Shown in pieces: positions 8,022-15,960 of a DNA stretch of 64,000 nucleotides; positions within the stretch are counted from its first letter, which is position 1, and every line of letters begins with the position of its first letter. The notes beneath the pieces were generated by a model, which saw only the letters and a list, made by a program, of their open reading frames with translations, had not been told where the DNA came from and did no database searches. This DNA comes from Micromonospora gifhornensis (GTDB taxonomy: Bacteria; Actinomycetota; Actinomycetes; Mycobacteriales; Micromonosporaceae), in NCBI RefSeq assembly GCF_016863515.1, contig NZ_BOPA01000038.1:21389-85388 (forward strand). The letters are read 5' to 3'. A program made the translations under genes and the position numbers.

Positions 8022-8828
8022 TCAGCCGCGTCGCTTCAGGCAGAGGACGAAGTCGAGCGAGTCCAACTCGCTGTCGTAGAAGTACCAGTTCGTGTAACCG
8101 TCGACCTTGGCGCACTTCGCCTCGGCGTCCTTCTCCCCGCTGGTCTTGCCGTCGAAGCGCTGCAACACCTCGTACGCCGAGGGTTCGCAGTCGGTGATCA
8201 GCAGCTTGGGCTTGCCGCCGGTCGGCGCGTCGTTGCGCACACACTGTCCCTGCTCGACGAACCGGGGATCGGTGGACGAGTTGGCGGCCGGGACCCCGGT
8301 CCCGGGGTCTTCCTCGTCGTCGGACGGATCGTCGGTCGGCAGCGGATCCTGGGTCGGCGCGGCCACCGCAGCGGGAGTCGACTCGTCCTGCCCGAGCAGG
8401 TAGAACGCCACCCCGCCGGCGGCGGCCAACACCAGCACCGCCACCAGCGCGACGATCATCGGCGTACGACCGCGCCGACGCTCCGGCGGTGGCGTGGGTT
8501 GACCGGCGTACGCAGCCACCCCCGCGTCGTCCTGACGGACCTGGCCACCCTGCGGATACCCGCCATAGCCCTGCCCAGCCTCGTAGCCCTGCCCAGCGCC
8601 GTACCCCTGCCCAGCTTCATAGCCCTGCCCAGCGCCGTACCCCTGCCCAGCCTCGTAGCCGCCCTGGCCGGAGCCGTACACCTGCCCGGAGCCGTAGACG
8701 TGGCCGGAGTCGTACACCTGGCCGGGTTCGTGGGGCTGCCCGGAGCCGTACACCTGGCCGTGCACCTCGCCGGGTCGCGGCTCGTGCCACGGTTGCGGGC
8801 CGCCGCCCGGTGGTCCGTAGTTCGCCAT
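8022..8828 (-). CDS. Single-span membrane protein with GYEAGQ repeats
   Basis: A 268-residue protein. Residues 1-95 are low-complexity and rich in Gly, Tyr and Gln, with GYGAGQGYEAGQ repeated about three times. RRRGRTP precedes one transmembrane helix (MIVALVAVLVLAAAGGVAFYLL, about 123-144). An acidic/Pro-rich linker leads to a C-terminal extracytoplasmic domain with four Cys (GQCVRND, ITDCEPSAY, AKCAKVDG, FVLCLKRRG) that resembles the LppU/SCO3897-type domain of actinobacterial lipoproteins. GGAGG precedes the ATG. Function unknown. Confidence 0.75.
   Translation of the reverse strand: MANYGPPGGGPQPWHEPRPGEVHGQVYGSGQPHEPGQVYDSGHVYGSGQVYGSGQGGYEAGQGYGAGQGYEAGQGYGAGQGYEAGQGYGGYPQGGQVRQDDAGVAAYAGQPTPPPERRRGRTPMIVALVAVLVLAAAGGVAFYLLGQDESTPAAVAAPTQDPLPTDDPSDDEEDPGTGVPAANSSTDPRFVEQGQCVRNDAPTGGKPKLLITDCEPSAYEVLQRFDGKTSGEKDAEAKCAKVDGYTNWYFYDSELDSLDFVLCLKRRG
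8563..8662 (-). repeat. 36-bp coding tandem repeat (GYEAGQGYGAGQ)
   Basis: About three copies of a 36-bp unit encode alternating GYEAGQ/GYGAGQ hexapeptides in the N-terminal region of the membrane protein. The near-identical DNA suggests recent slippage, so copy number probably varies between strains. Confidence 0.75.
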
Positions 8829-8918
8829 GCACGCCCTCCTCCGTCACCCACGTCACGGTAGCGCGTACGCCGGCTCGGCTCGGCCCGGAAGGCAGCCGGT
8901 CAACTCTTCGCAGGTGGG

Positions 8919-11900
8919 TCAGATGAGCCGCAGCTGACGGTCCTTCGGACGGCGAGGTGCGTCAACGTCACCGAGTCGCTCGAACAGACCCGGATCGATC
9001 ACATCAAGGAACGGCGACGGTCGGCAGTCGTGCTCCGAGCCGTGCCGGACCCGACGGGCCGCGTGGCTGACGTAGAGCCGATCCTGCGCCCGGGTCAGGC
9101 CGACGAAGAACAACCGGCGTTCCTCGGCGACCGCGTCGTCGTCGGGCGTCGAGCCCGGCCAGCGCAGCGGCAGCAGCCCGTCCTCGGCACCGACCAGGAA
9201 GACCACTGGGAACTCCAGGCCCTTCGCGGCGTGCAGGGTCAGCAGGGTGACCGCCTCGGCGCGCGGATCGAGGGCGTCCACCTCCGCGCCGGTGGCGAGC
9301 TGGGACAGGAACATCTCCAGGTCGTCGCCGCACCGGCGGGCCAGCGGCGTGAGCAGGTCGACGGCGGTCCGCACGTCCTCCGGGCGGACCCCGCCGGAAC
9401 CGTCCAGGGTGGGGATGGCGAAGCGTTCGGCGAGGACCTGCCCGGCGAGGCGTACCCGGGCGGGCAGCGCGCCGTCCACGCCCGAGGCGTGCCGCAGCTC
9501 GCGGGCGATGGCCAGCACCCCGGGTCGGTCCCGCAGCCGGTCGTGCGAGCGCTTCTGCACCGGAATGTTCGCCCGGGACAGGGCATCCACGATCGGGGCC
9601 GCCTGCGAATCGGTCCGGTAGAGCACGGCGATGTCGGAGAAGGACAGCGTGGTCGACCGGCCGTCGATCCGACCGGAGTCCAGTGACCGGTGCGACAGGC
9701 CGCCGACCAGTTCGTCGACGGTGCGTACCACGAAATCGGCCTCGTCGGCGACGGAGGCCGCGGCGTACCGACCCACCAGCGGGGCCTCGGGGTCGAGCCG
9801 GGCCGGATCCAGCCGGCGGCCCCGGACCAGCGACGACGGCGCGATCGCCTGCACCGCGGCGGCCAGGATCGGCGCGGAGGACCGGTAGTTGCGGTTGAGC
9901 CGGACCAGCCGGGCGTCGGTGAAGTCCTGCGAGAAGCGCAGGAAGTACCCGACGTCGGCGCCCCGGAACGAGTAGATGGCCTGGTCCGGGTCGCCGATCG
10001 CGCAGAGGTTGCCGTCGGCGGGGCTGAGCAGCCGCAACAGCTCGTACTGCACCGCGTCGACGTCCTGGTACTCGTCGACGAAGATCCACTGCCAGCGGTC
10101 CCGGTACCGCTGGACCAGCTTGCGGTTCTCGCGCAGCAGCGCGACCGGCACTGTGAGCAGCTCGTCCAGGTCGACCATGCCCTGCTTGCGCAGCAGCCCG
10201 GTGTACCGGGCCAGGTCGTCGCCGGCCTCCGCGCGAGCCGCTGCCCGCTCGGCGTCGTCGGCGATCCGGAAGTCGCCCGGCAGGCCCGCTGCCTCGGCGT
10301 TCTCCCGCAGGATGGTCAACCCGAGCGAGTGGAAGGTGCCCACCGTGACGTCCTCGGCGACCGGGCCGAGCAGGCCGTCGAGGCGGTGCCGAAGTTCCTC
10401 GGCAGCCCGTCGGGTGAAGGTGATCGCCAGACACTGCTCGGGGAAGACGTTCAGCTCGGCACAGAGGTACGCGATCCGGTGGGTGAGCGTACGGGTCTTG
10501 CCGGTACCCGGTCCGGCGACGATCAGCAGCGGACCACCGGGGGCCGAGGCGGCGACCCGTTGCATCGCGTCGAGCCGGTCGAGCAGCCCGGTGCCGACCT
10601 CCTCCATGCCGGCGAGCATCGGCTCGAACGGCTCGTGCGGAGAAGGCTGCGGAGCGATCGGCGGCGGTGGCGGGGCCGGTTGACGCTTCGGTTCTGCCCT
10701 GGTCGCCGGCCGCTTGACCTTGGCGACCGGCTTGTCCGCGTCGGCGGGTCGACGCTGCGCGGGGACCGGCACGTCGAACAGTGTCTCCTGGCCGCCCGAG
10801 GCGCCGGAGTTGCTCAACTCGGCCGGATCGAACAGCGTGATCACGCCGTACTCGCCGTCGTAGCCGGGCACCCGACGCACCTCGCCCCGGCGCAGCCGAC
10901 CGATGCCCTCGGCGAGCAACTCCCCGCCGACCCGGCCGATCTCGTCCAACGGGGTACGGGTCAGGATCTCCAACTCGGGCCCGAGCGCGGCGACCAGGTC
11001 GGTGAGCTTCCCCTCGACCTTCTTCGATCGCGGCCCGACCTTGTTGATCTCACCGAGGATCTCGGCGAGCTGGATCAGATGGGTCACCTCACGGGCGTGC
11101 TCCGGCCGGTACCCGTGCGGGCGGTCGGCCAGTTCCTCGACCCGACTGAGTACGCCCACCGTGAGCGGCTTGCCGCACTCCGGGCACCGCCCCCCGGCCT
11201 GCCGGGTGCGTTCCGGTGCCCAGTTCACCCCGCACAGCCGGTGGCCGTCGGCGTGGTACTTCCCCTCCTCGGGGAAGAACTCGATGGTGCCGGCCAACCC
11301 GTCGCCGGTGCGCAGCGCGTCCCGGATACCGAAGTAGTCCCGAGGCGCGGCGAAGACGGTGGCCTCCCGGGCCAGCGCGGGCGGCGAGTGCGCGTCGGAG
11401 TTGGAGACCAGGCGGTAACGGTCCAGGCTGCCGACCCGCCAGTTCATCTCCGGGTCGCTGGAGAGCCCGGTCTCCACGGCGAAGATGTGCTCGGCCAGGT
11501 CGGCGTAGCAGTCGGCGATCGCGTCGAAGCCGGACTTCGAGCCCAACGCGGAGAACCACGGGGTCCAGATGTGCGCCGGGACCAGGTAGCCGTCCGGGCT
11601 CGCCTCCAGGGTGATCTCCAGCAGGTCCCGGGAATCCAGGCCGAGGATCGGCCGTCCGTCCGAGCCCAGGTTGCCGATGCGGCCCAGCGCGGCGTTGAAC
11701 CGCCCCACCGCGTCCAGATCCGGCAGATAGATCAGGTGGTGCACCTTGCGGGTCCGGTCGTCCCGCTTGTAGATCGTCGAGATCTCCACGCTGAGCATGA
11801 ACCGGACCGGGTCGGTGTCCGCCTCGCTGGCCAGCCTCGGCGGCAGGCGGCGGGCGATGTCCCGCTCCATCTCCGCCGACAGCCGGTACAGGCCGGGCTC

Positions 11901-12113
11901 GGCCGGATGCAGCGTCTCGCGCAGATGGTCGTACCAGGCAGGGTGGGTGAAATCGCCGGTGCCGAGGACCGAGATGCCCTTGCGTCGCGCCCACCAGCCG
12001 AGATTCGGCAGGGTCAGATCACGGCTGCACGCTCGCGAGTATTTCGAGTGGATGTGCAGGTCCGCGACGAAGGGCGGCAGGCCACCGGGGGGTACGGCGC
12101 TGAACGGGGGCAC
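8919..12113 (-). CDS. Endonuclease-Q-like PHP nuclease fused to UvrD/Rep-type helicase
   Basis: A 1064-residue two-part protein. Residues 1 to about 400 match the endonuclease Q/PHP family: DLHIHSKYSRACSRD with metal-binding His20 and His22, GTGDFTHPAW, SVEISTIYKRDDRTRKVHH, VPAHIWTPWFS, SNSDAHSPP, and a zinc-ribbon-like pair (CGVNW near 292, CPECGK near 309). A Pro-rich linker (about 470-495) leads to an SF1A helicase: AGPGTGKT near 533, TFTRRAAEELRHR, VDEYQDVDAVQ, GDPDQAIYSFRGA, LNRNYRSS, TLHAAKGLEFPVV and FVGLTRAQDRLYV. EndoQ nicks DNA 5' of deaminated bases, so the fusion suggests coupled nicking and unwinding in repair. GTG 12113 is chosen because AGGA lies 7 nt upstream and the PHP domain begins right after. 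Confidence 0.88.
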   Translation of the reverse strand: MPPFSAVPPGGLPPFVADLHIHSKYSRACSRDLTLPNLGWWARRKGISVLGTGDFTHPAWYDHLRETLHPAEPGLYRLSAEMERDIARRLPPRLASEADTDPVRFMLSVEISTIYKRDDRTRKVHHLIYLPDLDAVGRFNAALGRIGNLGSDGRPILGLDSRDLLEITLEASPDGYLVPAHIWTPWFSALGSKSGFDAIADCYADLAEHIFAVETGLSSDPEMNWRVGSLDRYRLVSNSDAHSPPALAREATVFAAPRDYFGIRDALRTGDGLAGTIEFFPEEGKYHADGHRLCGVNWAPERTRQAGGRCPECGKPLTVGVLSRVEELADRPHGYRPEHAREVTHLIQLAEILGEINKVGPRSKKVEGKLTDLVAALGPELEILTRTPLDEIGRVGGELLAEGIGRLRRGEVRRVPGYDGEYGVITLFDPAELSNSGASGGQETLFDVPVPAQRRPADADKPVAKVKRPATRAEPKRQPAPPPPPIAPQPSPHEPFEPMLAGMEEVGTGLLDRLDAMQRVAASAPGGPLLIVAGPGTGKTRTLTHRIAYLCAELNVFPEQCLAITFTRRAAEELRHRLDGLLGPVAEDVTVGTFHSLGLTILRENAEAAGLPGDFRIADDAERAAARAEAGDDLARYTGLLRKQGMVDLDELLTVPVALLRENRKLVQRYRDRWQWIFVDEYQDVDAVQYELLRLLSPADGNLCAIGDPDQAIYSFRGADVGYFLRFSQDFTDARLVRLNRNYRSSAPILAAAVQAIAPSSLVRGRRLDPARLDPEAPLVGRYAAASVADEADFVVRTVDELVGGLSHRSLDSGRIDGRSTTLSFSDIAVLYRTDSQAAPIVDALSRANIPVQKRSHDRLRDRPGVLAIARELRHASGVDGALPARVRLAGQVLAERFAIPTLDGSGGVRPEDVRTAVDLLTPLARRCGDDLEMFLSQLATGAEVDALDPRAEAVTLLTLHAAKGLEFPVVFLVGAEDGLLPLRWPGSTPDDDAVAEERRLFFVGLTRAQDRLYVSHAARRVRHGSEHDCRPSPFLDVIDPGLFERLGDVDAPRRPKDRQLRLI

Positions 12114-12174
12114 GCCGCATCCTGCCACGACCGGTGGCGCTCCCGCGCGTCGCCACGCACGAAGGTGAGGTGCG

Positions 12175-13548
12175 CTATGCCGAGCGCAACTCCACGAGAG
12201 TGATCTGTGGCTCCGCGCCGACCCGGACCGGCGGGCCCCAGAAGCCGGCGCCGTTTGTGACGTACACCTTCGTGCCGTCCACCTCACCGAGGCCGGACAC
12301 CACCGGCTGTTCGAGCCGTACCAGCAGATTGAACGGGACGATCTGGCCGCCGTGGGTGTGGCCGGACAGTTGCAGGTCGACGTTGTACTTCGCCGCCTCG
12401 AACGCGGCCACCGGCTGGTGTGCCAGCAGCACCACCGGGCGGGACGGGTCGCGGTCGGCGAGCGCGGCGGCGTAGTCGGCCGGGGCGGCCACCCCGGTAC
12501 CCGCCGCGCTGACGTCGTTGACCCCGGCCAGGTCCAGTACACCGTTGCGGGTGGCGATCTCCAGCCGCTCGTTCTGGAGCACCCGCAGCCCGAGCCGGTC
12601 GACCTCGGCCACCCACTCCTCGACACCTGAGTAGTACTCGTGGTTGCCGGTGACGAAGTAGCTGCCGTGCCGGGCCCGCAGATCACGCAGGGGTGCCGCG
12701 GCCTCGCCCAACTCGGCCACCGTACCGTCGACCAGGTCGCCGACGACGGCGACGAGGTCGGCGTCCAGGCGGTTGATCGCGGCGACGATCCGCTCGGTGT
12801 GTATCCGACCGCGCAGCGGCCCGATGTGGATGTCGGAGACGGTGGCGATCCGCAGGCCGTCCATGCTGCGCGGCAGCTTGGCCAGCGGAATCTGCACCCG
12901 GTCCAGTCGCGGCGGACCCATCGCGGTGCGTACGCCACTGCCGACCAGACCGGCGGCGGTGAGCCCGGCGAAGATCGCGGCACCTCGGGCCAGCAGCAGC
13001 CGGCGCCCCGGATCGTGGTCCGGCCCGATCGCCCCGGCGGCCGGCGGCTCGCTCGCCTCGTCGGCGGTCGGTGGGGTGCCGGGCGTCGCCGGCTCGTCGG
13101 TCGCCGTGGTCGTGCCCGCCGTGCTGGTCGTGCCCGCCGTGCTGGTCGTGGCCGCCGTGCTGGTCGTGCCTGCCGTGGTGGTCGTGGCCGCCGTGCTCGG
13201 CGTGCTTGCCGGACCGACCAGCACCGGCTCCGGCGCGGCCACCGCCGTGCGACGGCGCAGCACCAGGCGGGCCGCCAGCATCGGGACTTCCAGCACCACG
13301 AGCAGCACCAGCAGGTAGAACATCAACGCGAGCCAGACGTAGCCCGGCCAGGCCAGCCAGTACATCCCGGCGCGGGTGCCCATCATCGTCGCCGGTACGA
13401 GCAGCGCCAGCACCACCGCGGTGACCGTGCCGATCCGCCGCCAGCGGCCGGGCCTGGTGGTGTCCTTGACCAGCCGCTTCCAGAGGTAAAGGTGGATCAG
13501 CCCGGTGATCAGGGCAAGGGTGGCCACGAAACCGAGTACCGCGAGCAC
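12175..13548 (-). CDS. Membrane-anchored calcineurin-like metallophosphoesterase
   Basis: A 457-residue protein. The N-terminus has about three membrane helices, then a Thr/Ala/Ser-rich low-complexity linker (about 115-150), then RRLLLARGAAIFAGLTAAGLVGSG, perhaps a fourth span. The catalytic domain shows the full metal-site series: SDIHIGPLRG, VVGDLVDG, TGNHEYYSG, LLAHQP and LSGHTHGGQ. The family resembles YkuE/YaeI-like phosphodiesterases. Substrate unknown. The GTG start has no obvious ribosome binding site. Confidence 0.88.
   Translation of the reverse strand: MLAVLGFVATLALITGLIHLYLWKRLVKDTTRPGRWRRIGTVTAVVLALLVPATMMGTRAGMYWLAWPGYVWLALMFYLLVLLVVLEVPMLAARLVLRRRTAVAAPEPVLVGPASTPSTAATTTTAGTTSTAATTSTAGTTSTAGTTTATDEPATPGTPPTADEASEPPAAGAIGPDHDPGRRLLLARGAAIFAGLTAAGLVGSGVRTAMGPPRLDRVQIPLAKLPRSMDGLRIATVSDIHIGPLRGRIHTERIVAAINRLDADLVAVVGDLVDGTVAELGEAAAPLRDLRARHGSYFVTGNHEYYSGVEEWVAEVDRLGLRVLQNERLEIATRNGVLDLAGVNDVSAAGTGVAAPADYAAALADRDPSRPVVLLAHQPVAAFEAAKYNVDLQLSGHTHGGQIVPFNLLVRLEQPVVSGLGEVDGTKVYVTNGAGFWGPPVRVGAEPQITLVELRSA
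13104..13200 (-). repeat. 18-bp coding tandem repeat in the phosphoesterase linker
   Basis: Several near-identical 18-bp units (on the plus strand GTGCTGGTCGTGCCCGCC) encode TAGTTS-like hexapeptides between the membrane and catalytic parts. The number of units likely sets linker length and may vary by slippage. Confidence 0.7.
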
Positions 13549-13562
13549 GAGTGAAGTCCCCC

Positions 13563-13808
13563 TCAGCCGCCGGCGAAGGGAGGCAGGACGTCGATCGTCA
13601 CTCCGGCCGGCAGCGGCTTGTTCCGATCATGACAGGTCACGCCATCGACCAAGAAGTTTGCCACGGCAAGCACAGGGGCCAGCCGACCGTGCCGCTCAGC
13701 CAGTTCGGTCAACAACCCGTCGAGCGTACGGCCCGCCGCAACGGTCTCCTCGCTGAGCCCGGCCGCAGCTCGCGCCCCGGCAAAGTAGCGGACGGTGACG
13801 GTCGCCAT
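13563..13808 (-). CDS. moaD: MoaD/ThiS-family sulfur carrier, molybdopterin synthase small subunit
   Basis: An 81-residue ubiquitin-like protein: TVTVRYFAGARAAAGLSEE, a central FLVDGVTCHD and the C-terminal Gly-Gly tail (LPPFAGG) that is thiocarboxylated and donates sulfur to MoaE. ATG 13808 is preferred to 13814 because GGAGG is 6 nt upstream of it but abuts the other. The gene lies just after moaA and their ends overlap (start 13808 to moaA stop 13811 leaves 2 nt), so they are co-transcribed. Confidence 0.92.
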   Translation of the reverse strand: MATVTVRYFAGARAAAGLSEETVAAGRTLDGLLTELAERHGRLAPVLAVANFLVDGVTCHDRNKPLPAGVTIDVLPPFAGG

Positions 13809-13810
13809 GG

Positions 13811-14821
13811 TCATCCTCCGATGGCCGACATCGGCCTGGCGGGTTGCAGGAAGCTCGGGTCGTCGATGCCGTGACCGGCCCGTTTGCCCCAGGTCGCGGC
13901 CGACCACCGCCGCGCCAGCTCGTCGTCGTCGGCACCGGCGCGCAGCGCCCCGCGCAGATCCGTCTCCTCGGTGGCGAACAGGCAGTTGCGGACCTGACCG
14001 TCGGCGGTGATCCGGGTCCGGTCACAGTCGCCGCAGAACGGACGGGTCACCGTGCCGATCACCCCGACCCGGGCCGGACCGCCGTCGATCAGCCAGGTCT
14101 CCGCCGGGGCCGCGCCGCGTCCGGTCGGATCCGGGCTCAACTCGTACGCCCCACCCAACGTGGTCAGGATCTCCTCGGCGGTGACCATGCTCGCCCGGTC
14201 CCAGCCGTGCTGAGCGTCCAGCGGCATCTGCTCGATGAAGCGCAACTCGTAGCCGTGGTCGAGGGCGAAGCGGAGCAACGCCGGTGCCTCGTCGTCGTTG
14301 ACGCCGCGCATCAGCACGCTGTTCACCTTGACCGGGGTGAGCCCGGCGGCCGCCGCCCCGGCCAGTCCCGCCAGCACGTCGTCGAGGCGGTCCCGCCGAG
14401 TCAGCCGCAGGAAGCGATCACGATCCAGGGTGTCCAGCGAGACGTTCACCCGGTCCAACCCGGCGGCGTGCAGCGCCGGTGCCAGCCGGGCCAACCCGAT
14501 GCCGTTCGTGGTCAACGAGATGCGGGGACGCGGGTCGAGGGCGGCCACGGCCGCCACGATGGCGGTCAGACCCGGACGGATCAGTGGCTCACCACCGGTG
14601 AACCGGACCTCGTCGACGCCGAACCGGTGCACCGCGAGCCGGACCAGCCGGATCACCTCGTCGTCGGTCAGTAGCTGCGGCCCGGCCAACCAGGGCAGCC
14701 CCTCGGCGGGCATGCAGTACGTGCAGCGCAGATTGCACTTGTCGGTCAGGGAGACCCTCAGGTCCCGAGCGGTCCGGCCGTACCGGTCGACGAGGAGGCC
14801 CCCGGGCGGCGCGACGCTCAT
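13811..14821 (-). CDS. moaA: GTP 3',8-cyclase MoaA (radical SAM)
   Basis: A 336-residue enzyme for the first step of Moco synthesis, rearranging GTP with SAM radical chemistry. It has the first [4Fe-4S] motif CNLRCTYC near residues 30-37, FTGGEPLIRPG, SLTTNGIGL, NVSLDTLD, and the second cluster ligands FCGDCDRTRITADGQVRNCLF. The usual C-terminal GG is present (SAIGG). Start ATG 14821 is supported by TACCGT 6 nt upstream, lying inside the end of the neighbouring kinase gene. The kinase stop overlaps this start (ATGA). Confidence 0.96.
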   Translation of the reverse strand: MSVAPPGGLLVDRYGRTARDLRVSLTDKCNLRCTYCMPAEGLPWLAGPQLLTDDEVIRLVRLAVHRFGVDEVRFTGGEPLIRPGLTAIVAAVAALDPRPRISLTTNGIGLARLAPALHAAGLDRVNVSLDTLDRDRFLRLTRRDRLDDVLAGLAGAAAAGLTPVKVNSVLMRGVNDDEAPALLRFALDHGYELRFIEQMPLDAQHGWDRASMVTAEEILTTLGGAYELSPDPTGRGAAPAETWLIDGGPARVGVIGTVTRPFCGDCDRTRITADGQVRNCLFATEETDLRGALRAGADDDELARRWSAATWGKRAGHGIDDPSFLQPARPMSAIGG

Positions 14822-15732
14822 CCGTCGACGGTAGCGCGCCCGGCCCCGCTCAGGGCGGCGCGGGCCAGCCCGACGACCGAATCCCGGTACGCGGCTCCGA
14901 ACAAGGCGGTGTGCACAAGCATCAGGTGCAACTGGTGCAGTGGCACCCGCTGCCGCCAACCGTCGGCCAGCGGCCAGGACTCGTCGTACGCGGCCATGAT
15001 CCGGGCACCGTGCGGCGGGCCACCGAAGAGCGCGAGCTGCGCGAGGTCGGTCTCACGGTGCCCACCGTGCGCGGCCGGGTCGACCAACCACACCCGGTCG
15101 TCGGCTCCCCAGATCAGGTTGCCCAGCCACAGGTCGCCGTGGATGCGGGCCGGCGGCTCCTCCCCGCCGAACTCGTCGATCTGGGCGACGACCTCTTCGA
15201 CGAGCCCGGCGGCGCGGCCGTCCAGGGCCTGGTTGTCGACGGAGCGGCGCAGGTAGGGCAGCAGCCTGGTCCGGGCGAACCAGTCCGCCCAGGGGCCGTC
15301 GTGCGGGGTGTTGTCCGCCGGCAGGGCCCCGATGAACCCGGGCCAGGACGCGCCGAAGGCGGACGCCCCGGCCCGGTGCAGGCCGGCCAGTTCCCGGCCG
15401 AAGCGTTCGGCGGCGTCGACGCTCGGCTCACCCGGCTCGATCCACTCCAGGGCGAGCAGGTCGGGCAGCGCCACCAGCACCTCGGGAACCGCGACCGTGT
15501 CGGCCTCCCGCAGCCAGCGCAGCCCGGCCGCCTCGGTGGCGAAGAAGCCCTCCGGCACCGGCTGCTGCGCCCGTTCCGGCCAGGTCTTCGCGAAGACCGA
15601 GTGGCCGTCGTCGAGCGTCAGCCGGGACGCGGCGCAGATGTCGCCGCCGCCGACCGGCGTCTCCCGGATCCGCTGGTGGGTCAGGAAGGTCGGCAGCTGC
15701 TCCGGATGCGCCCGCAGATACGCCAGATCCAT
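14818..15732 (-). CDS. Fructosamine kinase-like phosphotransferase
   Basis: A 304-residue kinase-fold protein. It shows FAKTWPE (ATP-binding Lys), EAAGLRWLRE, LALEWIEPG, then the catalytic loop IHGDLWLGNLIWG and the metal-binding WLVDPAAHGGHRETDLAQL, all typical of fructosamine/ketosamine-3-kinases that repair glycated proteins or sugars. The start ATG 15732 has TACCTT 7 nt upstream, so the mRNA is predicted leaderless. Its end overlaps moaA by 4 nt, which may link them transcriptionally, but no functional tie to Moco is evident. Confidence 0.85.
   Translation of the reverse strand: MDLAYLRAHPEQLPTFLTHQRIRETPVGGGDICAASRLTLDDGHSVFAKTWPERAQQPVPEGFFATEAAGLRWLREADTVAVPEVLVALPDLLALEWIEPGEPSVDAAERFGRELAGLHRAGASAFGASWPGFIGALPADNTPHDGPWADWFARTRLLPYLRRSVDNQALDGRAAGLVEEVVAQIDEFGGEEPPARIHGDLWLGNLIWGADDRVWLVDPAAHGGHRETDLAQLALFGGPPHGARIMAAYDESWPLADGWRQRVPLHQLHLMLVHTALFGAAYRDSVVGLARAALSGAGRATVDG
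14828..14833 (-). promoter_or_regulatory. -10 box (TACCGT) before moaA
   Basis: On the minus strand TACCGT is followed by 6 nt and the moaA ATG. It lies inside the 3' end of the kinase gene and would give moaA-moaD an independent leaderless transcript. Confidence 0.4.
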
Positions 15733-15739
15733 GCCCCGC

Positions 15740-15745
15740 AAGGTA
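15740..15745 (-). promoter_or_regulatory. -10 box (TACCTT) before the fructosamine kinase-like gene
   Basis: TACCTT-N7-ATG on the minus strand. The dispersed repeat at 15760 lies immediately upstream and would occupy the spacer/-35 zone. Confidence 0.4.
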
Positions 15746-15759
15746 TCGCCTCCGGCGGG

Positions 15760-15815
15760 AAGGAAGGGCACCTTATTAACGCCTCCGGTAGAGGAAGGGC
15801 CCCTTATTAACGCCT
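15760..15815 (+). repeat. Dispersed composite intergenic repeat, copy A
   Basis: Two half-units in direct orientation, AAGGAAGGGCACCTTATTAA then, after a CGCCT...GTAGAG joint, GGAAGGGCCCCTTATTAAC. The same composite, with the same joint, is found at 44869, 52655 (inverted) and 63969 (inverted). Each half contains a short palindrome (AAGGGGCCCTT-like) next to a TTAAC box. Confidence 0.85.
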
Positions 15816-15894
15816 GCACCGTGGGCCTGTGCGTAGTGCAGGGGGTGGCGGACGGATCGAAACTGCGCCGACCAGGGAAAATACGCTGAGTAGC

Positions 15895-15920
15895 TGTGGA
15901 TAACCGGCGTGTCGTCCACA
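15895..15920. promoter_or_regulatory. Two facing DnaA-box-like 9-mers upstream of the DUF4192 gene
   Basis: TGTGGATAA at 15895-15903 (TTATCCACA on the minus strand, a perfect classical box) and TCGTCCACA at 15912-15920 (one mismatch to the actinobacterial TTGTCCACA) face each other 40-65 nt upstream of the next start. They may bind DnaA; binding is not shown. Confidence 0.4.
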
Positions 15921-15960
15921 GGGGCGGCGGCGCGTACCGCTCGGCTCGCAGGCTGGCCCC

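Noticed and set aside
8563..8662. Regular repeats considered as CRISPR
   Set aside because: The repeat is coding, has no spacers, and no cas genes are near.
9690..12203. Long open frame (over 800 codons) on the plus strand opposite the nuclease-helicase gene
   Set aside because: It is an antisense shadow produced by high GC at the third codon position; its translation is Arg/Gly/Val-rich with no domain, and the minus strand encodes a motif-complete enzyme.
12114..12983. Extension of the nuclease-helicase frame through the phosphoesterase gene
   Set aside because: The extra 290 residues are an out-of-frame shadow of the phosphoesterase, rich in Arg, Ser and Trp. The PHP domain begins right after GTG 12113.
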